Made by a program: the position numbers and the translations under genes. A stretch of 64,000 nucleotides of DNA from Sphingomonas sp. KRR8 (GTDB taxonomy: Bacteria; Pseudomonadota; Alphaproteobacteria; Sphingomonadales; Sphingomonadaceae), in contig NZ_CP097462.1 of NCBI RefSeq assembly GCF_023559245.1, positions 1,550,001 through 1,614,000 on the forward strand, read 5' to 3'. Under the pieces are notes generated by a model. It worked only from the letters and a program-made list of their open reading frames with translations, was not told the DNA's origin and did no database searches. Of this stretch, positions 9,348-18,652 are shown one piece after another (position 1 is the first letter of the stretch; every line of letters begins with the position of its first letter).

Positions 9348-11378
9348 TTGGCGACCATTCCCGCGACTGTCCCTGCGAGCCACACCGAACTGACCCTGCG
9401 CGGCATTCTGCTCGGCGCGGTGCTGACCGTGCTGTTCACCGCCGCCAACGTTTATCTCGGGCTGAAGCTCGGAATCACTTTCGCCACATCGATTCCTGCC
9501 GCGGTGATCTCCATGGCGGTACTCAAGCTGTTCAGCGACAGCACGATCCAGGAGAACAACATCGTCCAGACGATCGCTTCGTCGGCCGGCACGCTGAGCG
9601 CGATCATCTTCGTCCTGCCCGGTTTGATCATGGTGGGCTGGTGGACCGATTTTCCTTACTGGTTGAGTGTCGGGGTCATCGGGCTCGGTGGCATACTCGG
9701 GGTCATGTACTCGGTGCCGCTGCGTCGCGCCCTGGTGACGGGCAGCGATCTGCCCTACCCGGAAGGCGTAGCTGCGGCCGAGGTGCTCAAGGTCGGCGCC
9801 GGCGTTGGCGGCCACGAAGAAAACCGCCGCGGTCTGCTCGCCATCATCTGGGCGTCGCTGGTGTCAGCGGGCTTCTTCACGCTTGCCAAGACCAAGCTGC
9901 TCACCGACACGGTCGCCCGCACCTTCCGGGTCGGCGCGGGCGCAAGCGGAGCGGCGACCAGCCTGTCGATGGCCCTGATCGGCGTCGGGCACCTGGTCGG
10001 CATGGCTGTCGGCATCGCCATGCTGGTCGGCATCCTGATCAGCTGGGTCGGGCTGATCCCCTGGCTCACGTCACAGGCGGGGGTACCCGCCGGGACCGAC
10101 GTGGAGGCGCTGGTCGGGACGGTGTTCCGCACCAAGGTCCGATACATTGGCGCGGGCACCATGTTGGTCGCGGCCCTCTGGACCCTGCTCAAGGTCATCG
10201 GCCCGGTGATCGGCGGCATTCGCCAGGCCCTCGCCGCCAATCGCGCGCGCAGCGGTGGCGAAACGCTGGAACTGACGGAACGCGACTTGCCTATCACGAT
10301 CGTCGGCGGCGCCATCCTGCTATCCATGCTGCCGATCGGCCTTTTGCTGTGGAGCTTCGCCGCCAGCGGTGCGCTTGCCGCCCACGCTGGTACGCTGGTG
10401 CTGGTGTCGGTCGCTTATATTCTGATTGCTGGCCTGATCATCGCATCCATTACCGGTTACATGGCGGGGCTGATCGGCGCGTCCAACAGCCCGGTGTCGG
10501 GCGTTGGGATCCTGACTGCCCTCGGCATCTCGCTGATCCTGGCCGCACTGTTCCGCGGTGCGCCGCCGGAAGCGACCAAAAGCCTGGTGGCATTTGGCCT
10601 GCTGGTCACCGGCGTGATCTTCGGCGTAGCTACCATTGCCAACGATAATCTCCAGGATCTGAAGACGGGCCAGCTCGTCGGTGCGACCCCATGGCGGCAG
10701 CAGCTGGCGCTGGTGATCGGCGTCATCTTCGGTGCGCTGGTCATTCCGCCGATCCTGAACCTCCTCAACAGCGCATTCGGCTTCCAGGGCGCTCCAGGCG
10801 CCGGGCCAAACGCACTCGCTGCACCGCAGGCCTTGCTCATCAGCGGCATCACCAAAGGTGTGCTCGGCGGCACACTCGACTGGCAGATGATCGAGATCGG
10901 GGTAGGCATCGGCGCGGTTGTCGTGCTGGTCGACGAGTTGCTGAAGCGCGGTTCGGCGGGACGCTTCTCCCTTCCCCCGCTGGCGGTCGGCATGGGCATG
11001 TACCTGCCGATGGAGGTGGACCTGCTGATCCCTGTCGGCGCATTGCTCGGCTGGAGCTATGACCGTTGGGCCCGGGGTACGGCCAACCCGGCCTTCGCCG
11101 AACGCATGGGCACCCTGATGGCCACCGGACTCATTGTTGGTGAGAGCCTGATGGGGGTCGTCTATGCGGGCCTCGTTGCCGCGGCTGAAAAGGCCGGATC
11201 GCCGAATAGTGCCGACGTGCTCGCGGTGGTCGATACTTATCCGCTCGCCATGCCAGTCGCCGCGGTCGTTTTCGCACTGGCGATTGGTGCGCTGTACGCG
11301 CTGACGCGGCGGTCTTCAGCCGTGGCGCCCGGTACCGATCCGGTGGGCGCCGCGCCCCCGCCGGAAAACTTCCGGTGA
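9348..11378 (+). CDS. OPT-family oligopeptide transporter
   Basis: Large inner-membrane protein, about 676 residues with some 15 predicted membrane helices, matching the bacterial OPT family (oligopeptide or metal-chelate uptake). Signature phrases are [19 protein letters not shown] near the N-terminus, [15 protein letters not shown], and [10 protein letters not shown] in the middle. The frame runs back to 9273 inside the upstream gene; I choose TTG 9348, which follows AAGG and lies 5 bases after the amidohydrolase stop. GTG 9333 is an alternative. The queF start overlaps its stop by 4 bases. Substrate not determined. Confidence 0.88.
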   Translation: MATIPATVPASHTELTLRGILLGAVLTVLFTAANVYLGLKLGITFATSIPAAVISMAVLKLFSDSTIQENNIVQTIASSAGTLSAIIFVLPGLIMVGWWTDFPYWLSVGVIGLGGILGVMYSVPLRRALVTGSDLPYPEGVAAAEVLKVGAGVGGHEENRRGLLAIIWASLVSAGFFTLAKTKLLTDTVARTFRVGAGASGAATSLSMALIGVGHLVGMAVGIAMLVGILISWVGLIPWLTSQAGVPAGTDVEALVGTVFRTKVRYIGAGTMLVAALWTLLKVIGPVIGGIRQALAANRARSGGETLELTERDLPITIVGGAILLSMLPIGLLLWSFAASGALAAHAGTLVLVSVAYILIAGLIIASITGYMAGLIGASNSPVSGVGILTALGISLILAALFRGAPPEATKSLVAFGLLVTGVIFGVATIANDNLQDLKTGQLVGATPWRQQLALVIGVIFGALVIPPILNLLNSAFGFQGAPGAGPNALAAPQALLISGITKGVLGGTLDWQMIEIGVGIGAVVVLVDELLKRGSAGRFSLPPLAVGMGMYLPMEVDLLIPVGALLGWSYDRWARGTANPAFAERMGTLMATGLIVGESLMGVVYAGLVAAAEKAGSPNSADVLAVVDTYPLAMPVAAVVFALAIGALYALTRRSSAVAPGTDPVGAAPPPENFR

Positions 11379-11824
11379 GCGGACCGCGCTTCCTCGGCCA
11401 GGCCACCCCCCTGCCCTCATCTCCAGAGGAGGCGGTGCTCGACTATGTCCCGAATCCCAGGGCCGGATCGCTGTACCTGGTGAGGTTCGCTGCGCCGGAA
11501 TTCACCTCATTGTGCCCGGTCACGGGTCAGCCGGACTTCGCGCATCTGGTGATCGACTATGCGCCCGGCGAGACAATCGTGGAGTCGAAAAGCCTCAAGC
11601 TATTCCTCGGATCCTTCCGCAATCACTGCGGTTTTCATGAGGATGTAACGGTCGGGATCGGTCAGCGCCTCGCGGAAGAGATGCATCCACGCTGGCTGCG
11701 GATCGGTGGCTACTGGTATCCGCGTGGCGGCATACCAATTGATGTCTTCTGGCAGACCGCGAACCCGCCCGAGGGGCTGTGGGTACCGGACCAGGGGGTA
11801 GCCAGCTATCGCGGGAGAGGATGA
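11375..11824 (+). CDS. queF: NADPH-dependent 7-cyano-7-deazaguanine reductase
   Basis: Reduces the nitrile preQ0 to the amine preQ1 in queuosine tRNA modification. 149 residues, the unimodular form. The thioimide-forming cysteine is in [11 protein letters not shown] (Cys47, Asp54) and the family motif ESKSLKLF starts at Glu70; [10 protein letters not shown] (82-91) carries the conserved histidine-containing element. GTG start overlaps the OPT gene stop (GTGA). No preQ1 riboswitch can precede it since the upstream sequence is coding. Other queuosine genes are not in the window. Confidence 0.95.
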   Translation: MSGPRFLGQATPLPSSPEEAVLDYVPNPRAGSLYLVRFAAPEFTSLCPVTGQPDFAHLVIDYAPGETIVESKSLKLFLGSFRNHCGFHEDVTVGIGQRLAEEMHPRWLRIGGYWYPRGGIPIDVFWQTANPPEGLWVPDQGVASYRGRG

Positions 11825-12660
11825 TGCAAACTCTTGTTTCAACCGAGTGGCTCGCCGAGCAATTGGGCGCACCCGACCTGATGGTGCTGGACGCGAGCTG
11901 GCACATGCCTGCGACCAACCGGTCGGCACGCCAGGAGTTTGAGGCCCGGCATATCCCGGGGGCGCGCTTTTTTGATATCGAAGCCATCAGCGATCACGAT
12001 GCGGGCTTTCCGCACATGCTGCCTTCGGCTGAGCTGTTCGGCGCCGCAATGACGGATCTGGGCGTCAGCAACGGCGACCGGATCGTTGTGTATGACGACA
12101 GTGCACTGCGGACTTCGGCCCGCGCCTGGTTCATGCTTCGCCACTTCGGCGCCAGTCAGGTGGCCATCTTGGACGGCGGACTTGGTAAGTGGGTCGTCGA
12201 GGGACGGCCAGTCGAGGCAGGGACACCCGGCTATCGCGACGCCCGGTTCGACGCGGTCGCGCAGCCGGCCCAGGTGATTCACAAGGATGAGCTACTCCGC
12301 GGGTCCGGCGTACAGGTCGTGGACGCACGTGGGGCCAAGCGCTTCAGCGGAGAAGAGAATGACCCGCGGCCGGGGATCGCGCCGGGCCACATGCCGGGGG
12401 CACGCAACCTCCCCTACTCTGCCATGTACCGGGATGACGGGACCTTCCGCTCCCCAGATGAGCTGAGAGCTGCCTTCGCCCATGCCAAGGTCGATCCCAC
12501 CAGGCCCTTCGTGGCGAGCTGCGGATCGGGCCTGACGGCTAATACCCTGATCGTTGCCGCGCACCTGCTCGGCAATGATGAGACGAGGTTGTACGACGGA
12601 AGCTGGAGCGAGTGGGGCTCGGACCCGGCGACGCCGAAGGTGACTGGTCCCGCCGACTAA
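11821..12660 (+). CDS. sseA: 3-mercaptopyruvate/thiosulfate sulfurtransferase
   Basis: Two tandem rhodanese domains, 279 residues from ATG 11821 (ATG 11824 is equally possible; GGGAGAGG lies just upstream). The C-terminal domain has the active loop CGSGLTA with Cys234, close to the CG(S/T)GVTA loop typical of 3-mercaptopyruvate sulfurtransferases; rhodaneses proper have CRKGVTA. It transfers sulfane sulfur to acceptors such as cyanide or thioredoxin. Start overlaps the queF stop. Its stop overlaps the end of the convergent hypothetical gene. Confidence 0.9.
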   Translation: MMQTLVSTEWLAEQLGAPDLMVLDASWHMPATNRSARQEFEARHIPGARFFDIEAISDHDAGFPHMLPSAELFGAAMTDLGVSNGDRIVVYDDSALRTSARAWFMLRHFGASQVAILDGGLGKWVVEGRPVEAGTPGYRDARFDAVAQPAQVIHKDELLRGSGVQVVDARGAKRFSGEENDPRPGIAPGHMPGARNLPYSAMYRDDGTFRSPDELRAAFAHAKVDPTRPFVASCGSGLTANTLIVAAHLLGNDETRLYDGSWSEWGSDPATPKVTGPAD

Positions 12661-12995
12661 CGGCGGAACAGAGCCTCCACCTCGGCGAGACCGGCGCGCA
12701 GGTCGTGCGACAGCCGCTCGGCGGCGTGCGGATTTGGGGCGTTCAGCAGCAGCTCGAGCCCGCCGAGTGCACGGTCGGCGACCCGCTGCGAGCGGCGGGC
12801 GAACGCGTCGCGGTGGAGTGGCGGAAGCTCTGGCCAGACCTGGAGAATATCGATGGGCTCAGCCACTTGTGCCGCACTCTTCCCGGCGATCATGTCGGCG
12901 GTGCGTAGCGCCTGCCGGATGCTGGCGAGGTGGGCCGCCGCGTGGGCGCCCTCGTTCGACGGTGACGACTCGGGGCGTGGGAGAGGGCGGGCCAT
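12657..12995 (-). CDS. hypothetical protein, helical
   Basis: 112 residues, no recognised family. Rich in Ala, Arg and Leu with a middle helix carrying QVWPELPPLHRDAFARRSQR and a C-terminal helix of the LSHDLRAGLAEVEALF type; no signal peptide or membrane segment. Convergent with sseA and overlapping its stop. Codon use (GC-rich third positions) is like its neighbours, which supports a real gene, but the evidence is modest. Confidence 0.55.
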   Translation of the reverse strand: MARPLPRPESSPSNEGAHAAAHLASIRQALRTADMIAGKSAAQVAEPIDILQVWPELPPLHRDAFARRSQRVADRALGGLELLLNAPNPHAAERLSHDLRAGLAEVEALFRR

Positions 12996-13119
12996 CCTTT
13001 CGGGATGGGCGCCAATGGTAAATGAACGGTGAAAGTCGTGGTCAACCTCGAGCTGCTTCCGGCGCCGCCCGCCAGCCTAGCCCTGCCCTTCCCCGCACCG
13101 CAGTAGGAGGAACCAGAGC

Positions 13120-13668
13120 TCAGGCCGCGTCGGCGTTCTGGATGTCGCGGAGGATCCAGCCGCGCTGAGGAATGGTCTCGATGAACTCAGCCCCGCCTGA
13201 CGCCATGCGCAGCTTCTTGCGCAGCTTGGAAATGAAGACGTCGATGATCTTCGGCTGCGGCTGGTCGTCAGCGCGGCGGTAGAGATGCTTCAAGAGCATG
13301 GTCCGCGTCACGACGTTGTTGCGGGCGAAGGCCAGCAGTTCAAGGACGCGATATTCCATCTCGGTAATGGCGATCGGGTGGCCGTCGATGCGAATAAGGC
13401 GCTGGACCTGATCAACCGCAAGGCGACCGCCGCACAGCGTGGCCGGCATCTCGCCGCCGCTAGCCCGAATGGTCGACAACAGGCGCGATGCCATCTCATC
13501 GCTATCGTCCTGCATGCTCTGCGGCGCGCCGAGCAGCTGCTGCTGAAGCTCGGCGATCGATTTGTGCGCCTCCTCCACCAGCTTGGCGCCTTCTTCGAAG
13601 CGCCGCCGCGATCGGTCGAGCATTGCTTCGATTTCGACCAGTCGGCCGGAGAGGTTGTCGTCCGCCAT
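13120..13668 (-). CDS. CtrA-like winged-helix DNA-binding protein without receiver domain
   Basis: 182 residues. The N-terminal 60 residues form a likely coiled coil (heptad-like MLDRSRRRFEEGAKLVEEAH region) in place of a receiver domain. Residues about 80-178 are an OmpR/PhoB-type winged helix. The stretch ITEMEYRVLELLA ... KIIDVFISKLRKKL ... IETIPQRGW closely follows the DNA-binding domain of the cell-cycle regulator CtrA. No phosphorylation site is present, so control must differ from a response regulator. Last gene of the minus-strand run ileS-lspA-DUF3035; ATG 13668 follows GGGGGAC. Confidence 0.8.
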   Translation of the reverse strand: MADDNLSGRLVEIEAMLDRSRRRFEEGAKLVEEAHKSIAELQQQLLGAPQSMQDDSDEMASRLLSTIRASGGEMPATLCGGRLAVDQVQRLIRIDGHPIAITEMEYRVLELLAFARNNVVTRTMLLKHLYRRADDQPQPKIIDVFISKLRKKLRMASGGAEFIETIPQRGWILRDIQNADAA

Positions 13669-13697
13669 GCGTCCCCCGCTATTTTCCCAATATTGCC

Positions 13698-14111
13698 TTA
13701 AGGAACCGAGGCGATTGCCACCTGGCTGTCCGTTGCCGGCGCAGACAGGAGGGTACGCGTGGTCTCGCCCTTGTCGACCACTTGCGTGTCGTTGTCGCCG
13801 ACATTGCTGCGAATGCCAAGCGCGACCCGGTCACCACCAGCCTTTTCCAGCAGACTGGTCTCGCTCGCCGAGCGAGGCGCAGCGCCCCCGAACAGGGCCT
13901 GGATCGCCTGCTGCTGCGCGTCCGAGGCGCTCAGGGAGGCAGTGCCCGGCGCGGGCGGAGTCAGGGTATAATCGGGCGGGATCACCAGCGGCGCATTGCG
14001 GGCAACCGCAAACTCATCGAGGCGCTTGGCCTTCGAACCACCGAAGCTGTGACAACCCGACAGCAGAACCGCGCTGGCGGCCACACCCAGGATGAGGGTC
14101 GACTTACGCAT
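13698..14111 (-). CDS. DUF3035-family lipoprotein
   Basis: 137 residues. Lipoprotein signal with lipobox LLSGC (Cys20) and the DUF3035 phrase VIPPDYTLTPPAPG following a short basic-acidic stretch (RLDEFAVARNAPLVIPPDY). The family is found in alphaproteobacteria, usually next to lspA, and has no established function; outer- or inner-membrane anchoring in the periplasm is expected. Its start overlaps the lspA stop by 8 bases, so the lipoprotein is translated together with the peptidase that would process it. Confidence 0.85.
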   Translation of the reverse strand: MRKSTLILGVAASAVLLSGCHSFGGSKAKRLDEFAVARNAPLVIPPDYTLTPPAPGTASLSASDAQQQAIQALFGGAAPRSASETSLLEKAGGDRVALGIRSNVGDNDTQVVDKGETTRTLLSAPATDSQVAIASVP

Positions 14112-14625
14112 TTTGAACTTTCTCCCTGGGCGGCTGGTCCTTTACCAGCAGCGCCCGCAATATCAGGATCACGACGCCGATACTAATCGCTGCGTCCGCG
14201 ACATTGAAGACCAGAAACGGACGCCACGCACCGATATGAAAATCGGCGAAATCGAGCACATAGCCGAAGCGGGACCGGTCGACGATGTTCCCCAGTGCCC
14301 CGCCCAATACCATGCCGAGCGCCAGCTGGTCGCCCCGCTTCGGTTCGCGGAACAGCCACACGGCGACGAGCAGGGCGATGCCCGCGGTGAACGCCACCAG
14401 CAGCCAACGATGCGTGTCGTTGGAGGCCGTCAGCAGGCCCAGCGAAATGCCATGATTGTGCACCCGCAGCAGGTCGAAGAAGGGCAGCAGATCGAGCCGG
14501 TCGCCCTCCCCGCGCATCTTCAGGGGCCCGGCGACGAGCCACTTGCTGACCTGGTCGGAGAGAAAGATGAGAGCCGCCACCATAAGGCCGAAGGTGGGGC
14601 GCACGCGTAGAATGGCACTACTCAC
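14104..14625 (-). CDS. lspA: lipoprotein signal peptidase (signal peptidase II)
   Basis: Integral inner-membrane aspartyl protease that cleaves prolipoprotein signal peptides after diacylglyceryl modification. 173 residues, four membrane helices. The catalytic pair lies in GNIVDRSRFG (Asp116) and FNVADAAI (Asp144). GTG start at 14625 overlaps the ileS stop (GTGA), the usual ileS-lspA coupling. Downstream the DUF3035 lipoprotein gene overlaps its end. Confidence 0.95.
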   Translation of the reverse strand: MSSAILRVRPTFGLMVAALIFLSDQVSKWLVAGPLKMRGEGDRLDLLPFFDLLRVHNHGISLGLLTASNDTHRWLLVAFTAGIALLVAVWLFREPKRGDQLALGMVLGGALGNIVDRSRFGYVLDFADFHIGAWRPFLVFNVADAAISIGVVILILRALLVKDQPPREKVQNA

Positions 14626-17513
14626 GCGACCACTCCCTTACAGCGATCGCAAAGCCCGGCATTGGCTTCGACCTCCGGCAGGAGCCGCCAGCAGCGATTA
14701 CATTTGTCGTAGGTGACGCGCTGCACGACCACCGCCGGGCCGCTCACCACATGGCCGGTGTCGAGCACGACTTCCGAGGCGATGAACAGCTCGGCCAGTT
14801 CCTCGGCCGAGAGCATCGGCCGGTCGGAGTCGTCGGGGAAGCCGAGCGCCACCCGCACCTCGAGGCTCGATCCGACCGTCTTCTCGCGGCGCATCGGCTC
14901 GATCTCGGCGGTGACCAGTTCGCGCAGCGACCGGTAGCCCGTCCAGATTTCGGTGAGGCGATTGTCCTGCCAATCGCCGATTTCGGGCCATTCGAGCAGG
15001 TGGACGCTTCCGCCGTGGGGATATCGCGTGCCCCACACTTCCTCGGCGGTGAACACCAGCACCGGCGCGGCGTAGCGGACCAGCGCGTGGAACAGCGTGT
15101 CGAGCACCGTTCGATAGGCCCGCCGCTTCGGGTCGTCCGCCGCGTCGCAGTAGAGGCTGTCCTTGCGGATATCGAAGAAAAAGGCACTGAGGTCGTTGTT
15201 GCAGAAGTCCGTGAGCGCGCGAGTGTAGGTGTTGAAGTCGTAATCGGTGACCGCCCGCTTCAGCTCGGCGTCGAGCTGCGACAGGAGCGCCAGCATGTAG
15301 CGCTCCAGTTCGGGCATCTCCGCGACGTCCGTGACCCGCTCCTCCTCGCCGAACCCCTCCAGCGCGCCGAGCAGGTAGCGGAAGGTGTTGCGTAGCTTGC
15401 GATACTGGTCGGCAACGCCCTTGAGGATCTCGTCGCCGATGCGATGGTCTTCGGTGAAGTCGACCGACAGCGCCCACAGTCGGATGATGTCGGCCCCGTT
15501 GGTCTCCATGACCCTGATGGGATCCACGGTGTTCCCCAGGCTCTTGGACATCTTCATGCCCTTGGGGTCCATGGTGAAGCCGTGGGTCAGAACCGCGTCA
15601 TAGGGCGCGCGGCCGCGGGTGCCGCAGCTTTCCAGCAAGGAGGACTGGAACCAGCCGCGATGCTGATCGGAGCCTTCGAGATAGAGGTCCGCCGGCCAGC
15701 GAAGCTCGGGCCAGCGGCCGCTTTCGAGCGTGAAGACGTGGGTGCAGCCGCTGTCGAACCACACGTCGAGAATGTCGGTGACCTGCTCGAAATCGTCGGG
15801 GTTGCGGCCCTCGCCGAGGAAGTGCTGAACGGCGCCCTCGGCGGTCCAGGCGTCCACGCCGCCTTCAGCGACGGCGGCAACGATGCGGGCGTTGACGTCC
15901 GCGTCGACGAGGTACTGACCGGACTTGCGGTCGACGAACAGCGTGATCGGCACACCCCAGGCGCGCTGGCGGCTGAGCACCCAATCGGGGCGGTCGGCGA
16001 CCATCGAGCCGATCCGGTTGCGACCTTTCTCGGGATAGAAACGCGTGTCGGCGATGGCCTGGAGCGCCAGCTCGCGCAAGCTTGGCGAGCCGGCCGCCGG
16101 CTGGTCGTCGATCGCCGCATTGCCGCCCTCGCCTTCCCAGCGCTGCTCGGCGCGGGAGATGGCGGGGAGATGGTCGAGCGGCCGGTCCATCGGAACGAAC
16201 CATTGCGGGGTGCAGCGATAAATCACGCGGGCCTTGGACCGCCACGAATGCGGGTAGCTGTGGCGGAAGTCGCCCGCGCTGAGCAGCGCACCCGCTTGGC
16301 GCAGGTCGGAGCAAATCGGGCCGTCGGGCGCGTTGAACTTGGGGTTGATGACGCTCCCCTGCCCGCCGAGCCACGGCCAGTCGGCACGATATTTGCCGTC
16401 GCCCTCGACCGCGAAGACGGGGTTGATGCCGTGCGCCTTGCAGACCTCGAAATCCTCTTCGCCATGGTCGGGCGCCATGTGGACGAGGCCGGTGCCGGCG
16501 TCGGTGGTGACGTGGTGGCCGGGGATCAGCGGTCGCGGGGTGGCGAAGAAGCCGCCGAGGTGGTGCATCGGGTGACGGGCGATGGTGCCGGCGAGGTCGG
16601 AGCCTTTGCCTCGCCAAGTGCCGCCCCATCGATATTCGTCGTGAGGGTCGGATAGCCGCATGAAGACACCGTCCTCAAGCTCGGTAGCGATCAAAAGCTT
16701 ACGACCACCTGGCTCAGTGACCAATTGGTACTCAACATTCTCGCCATACGCGATCGCCTGGTTCACCGGGATCGTCCACGGGGTGGTCGTCCAGATCACC
16801 GCATGGGCGCCAACCAGCTCGGGGATCGGGCTCTCGACGATCTCGAATGCCACGTCGATCTGGGTCGAGGTGACGTCCTCATATTCGATCTCCGCCTCGG
16901 CCAGCGCGGTCTTCTCGACCGGGCTCCACATCACCGGCTTGGCGCCACGGTAGAGCTGGCCCGAGGCGGCGAACTTCAGGAGCTCGGAGACGATCGTCGC
17001 CTCGGCCTGCGGGTCCATCGTCAGATAGGGCTTGTCCCAGTTGCCGCCGATGCCGAGCCGCTTCAGCTGCTCGCGCTGGCGGTCGACCCAGGTCTGGGCA
17101 TAGGCGCGGCACTCGGCGCGGAACTCGGCCGGGGGCACCTCGTCCTTGTTCTTCTTCTGCTTGCGATACTGCTCCTCGACCTTCCACTCGATCGGCAGGC
17201 CGTGGCAGTCCCAGCCCGGCACGTAGGGCGCGTCCTTGCCGAGCAGCGTTTGGGTGCGGACCACCATGTCCTTGAGGATGTGGTTCAGCGCATGTCCGAT
17301 GTGCATGTCGCCATTGGCGTAAGGCGGGCCGTCGTGAAGGATGAACTTGTCGCGGCCCGAGCGCGCCTCGCGAATGCGGGCGTAGAGGTCCTCCGCCTGC
17401 CAGCGGGCGAGAATCTGCGGCTCCTTCTGCGGCAGCCCGGCCTTCATGGGGAAGGCGGTCTTGGGCAGGAAGACGGTGTCGCGATAGTCAGTGGTGGTGG
17501 GTGCGTCGGCCAT
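14622..17513 (-). CDS. ileS: isoleucyl-tRNA synthetase
   Basis: Class I aminoacyl-tRNA synthetase charging tRNA-Ile, 963 residues from ATG 17513 (a start 36 bases upstream is possible but the MADAPTTTDYRDTVFLPKT beginning matches the family). HIGH is at residues 71-74 and KMSKS at 654-658; the large editing domain lies between them. The C-terminal zinc-binding element CNRCWR ... CDRCKG is present, as in the bacterial type with a zinc finger. Coupled to lspA by a 4-base overlap. Confidence 0.97.
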   Translation of the reverse strand: MADAPTTTDYRDTVFLPKTAFPMKAGLPQKEPQILARWQAEDLYARIREARSGRDKFILHDGPPYANGDMHIGHALNHILKDMVVRTQTLLGKDAPYVPGWDCHGLPIEWKVEEQYRKQKKNKDEVPPAEFRAECRAYAQTWVDRQREQLKRLGIGGNWDKPYLTMDPQAEATIVSELLKFAASGQLYRGAKPVMWSPVEKTALAEAEIEYEDVTSTQIDVAFEIVESPIPELVGAHAVIWTTTPWTIPVNQAIAYGENVEYQLVTEPGGRKLLIATELEDGVFMRLSDPHDEYRWGGTWRGKGSDLAGTIARHPMHHLGGFFATPRPLIPGHHVTTDAGTGLVHMAPDHGEEDFEVCKAHGINPVFAVEGDGKYRADWPWLGGQGSVINPKFNAPDGPICSDLRQAGALLSAGDFRHSYPHSWRSKARVIYRCTPQWFVPMDRPLDHLPAISRAEQRWEGEGGNAAIDDQPAAGSPSLRELALQAIADTRFYPEKGRNRIGSMVADRPDWVLSRQRAWGVPITLFVDRKSGQYLVDADVNARIVAAVAEGGVDAWTAEGAVQHFLGEGRNPDDFEQVTDILDVWFDSGCTHVFTLESGRWPELRWPADLYLEGSDQHRGWFQSSLLESCGTRGRAPYDAVLTHGFTMDPKGMKMSKSLGNTVDPIRVMETNGADIIRLWALSVDFTEDHRIGDEILKGVADQYRKLRNTFRYLLGALEGFGEEERVTDVAEMPELERYMLALLSQLDAELKRAVTDYDFNTYTRALTDFCNNDLSAFFFDIRKDSLYCDAADDPKRRAYRTVLDTLFHALVRYAAPVLVFTAEEVWGTRYPHGGSVHLLEWPEIGDWQDNRLTEIWTGYRSLRELVTAEIEPMRREKTVGSSLEVRVALGFPDDSDRPMLSAEELAELFIASEVVLDTGHVVSGPAVVVQRVTYDKCNRCWRLLPEVEANAGLCDRCKGVVA

Positions 17514-17557
17514 TTGGGGCGGCTCTAGCGGGCGGAGAGCGAAGTGCAAAGCATGGG

Positions 17558-18652
17558 CTAGTCGCCGCGCGCCCGGCGTCGGTCGAGCCCCGCATTCGCC
17601 GCGTCGATCTGCGCCTGGGTACGGAAGTCGCGGTCGGGGTGGAGGGACGGGCCAATGGTCCAGATATCGTCAACAAGGACGAAGTCCTTGAAGTCGGCCG
17701 GAACCTGGCTGAGCTGTTCGGGCAGGGTGAGGCCCATGCCGAGCCGTGGCGAGCCCTGGGGGCCGACCACGACCACGCGTCCGCCAACCTTCGCCATCCT
17801 GGCCAGCAGGCGATTGGGCCAGCCCGCGAAGGCCCAGCCCCTGTCCACCGGAACCATCAGGGTGCCGTTGCGGCAGGCCTCCGGAACGATGCCGAACCAG
17901 CCGGTCTTGAGATATCCGACGGTGCAGGCCTTCACGCCTTGTTTGCTGTAGGTCCAGGCACCGGGGAAAGCCGCGTGGATGCGGGCAAGCAGCGCCGGAT
18001 CGCCGGTGAACGCATCGCCGCGCTGCTCGACCTCGCGCTGAGCGGCCTTGAGGCCCATGACGAGCCGGTCGGCCTCCGCCGGGTCGTGGCTCTTAAGGGT
18101 GAAGAGCATGGACGTTCCGGGAAGCGCGGCGAGCCCTTCTTCCAGGCTGGGAATATGCGTGCCCTGCTGGCCGCGGAGCGGGAATGTCTTACCGTCGGCG
18201 GTGTAGCCGTAGCCCGGATCAAGGCCTTGAAGCTGCGCCAGCGTCGCACCGCGGGTCGGACCGTGGCCATTGGTCCGGCAGTCGAGGTTCCAGTCGTGGA
18301 AGAGGGCCAGCCTGCCGTCGGCGGTGGAGACGACCTGAACCTGCACCATGCTCGCGCCGAGCCGCTGAGCGTCGGTCATCGAGCGGGTCGTGTTCTCAAT
18401 GCGGTCGTGAACCGGCGGCTCAATGCGAGTTGCGGTGCAGCTGTCTTCGGTCACGCCCGCATGATCGAACAGCTGGCTCACGCCGCGGCTGGCGATGAGC
18501 CGGAGGGTGCCGCGCGGGGTGGGCGCCAGCCAGCTGGCGTTGAACAGCGTCAGCCCGAACAGCAGGACGGCAAGTCCCGTGAGAATTCGCCAGGTCCAGA
18601 CGGACAGGCGCGAGTTCGGCTGAGCGCCGGGTTCGCCCTCGTCTCCGCTCAA
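17558..18652 (-). CDS. GDPD-like membrane-anchored protein, active site degenerate
   Basis: 364 residues: cytoplasmic tail, one membrane helix (about 22-40), then a domain related to glycerophosphodiester phosphodiesterases. The family frame is recognisable: ENTT (86-89), GAxxxxxQVVSTADGRLALFHD (HD at 119-120) and CRT. But the first catalytic His of HRG is Ser55 (SRG), the E-x-D metal ligands are Gln104 and Gln106, and the later E-x-K is T-x-K (FTLKS). Metal binding and phosphodiester hydrolysis are therefore doubtful. Start overlaps the ribF stop by 4 bases; 44 bases separate it from ileS. Could be a binding protein or act on another substrate. Confidence 0.75.
   Translation of the reverse strand: MSGDEGEPGAQPNSRLSVWTWRILTGLAVLLFGLTLFNASWLAPTPRGTLRLIASRGVSQLFDHAGVTEDSCTATRIEPPVHDRIENTTRSMTDAQRLGASMVQVQVVSTADGRLALFHDWNLDCRTNGHGPTRGATLAQLQGLDPGYGYTADGKTFPLRGQQGTHIPSLEEGLAALPGTSMLFTLKSHDPAEADRLVMGLKAAQREVEQRGDAFTGDPALLARIHAAFPGAWTYSKQGVKACTVGYLKTGWFGIVPEACRNGTLMVPVDRGWAFAGWPNRLLARMAKVGGRVVVVGPQGSPRLGMGLTLPEQLSQVPADFKDFVLVDDIWTIGPSLHPDRDFRTQAQIDAANAGLDRRRARGD

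Noticed and set aside
11300..11375. preQ1 riboswitch ahead of queF
   Set aside because: The sequence upstream is the coding end of the OPT transporter and no aptamer-like fold is seen.
13035..13110. Possible 25-codon ORF starting GTG AAA GTC between two minus-strand genes
   Set aside because: Proline-rich, no ribosome binding site, and no homologue recognised.
15444..16655. 403-residue open frame opposite ileS
   Set aside because: Lies wholly inside ileS on the other strand; no family, unlike codon use.
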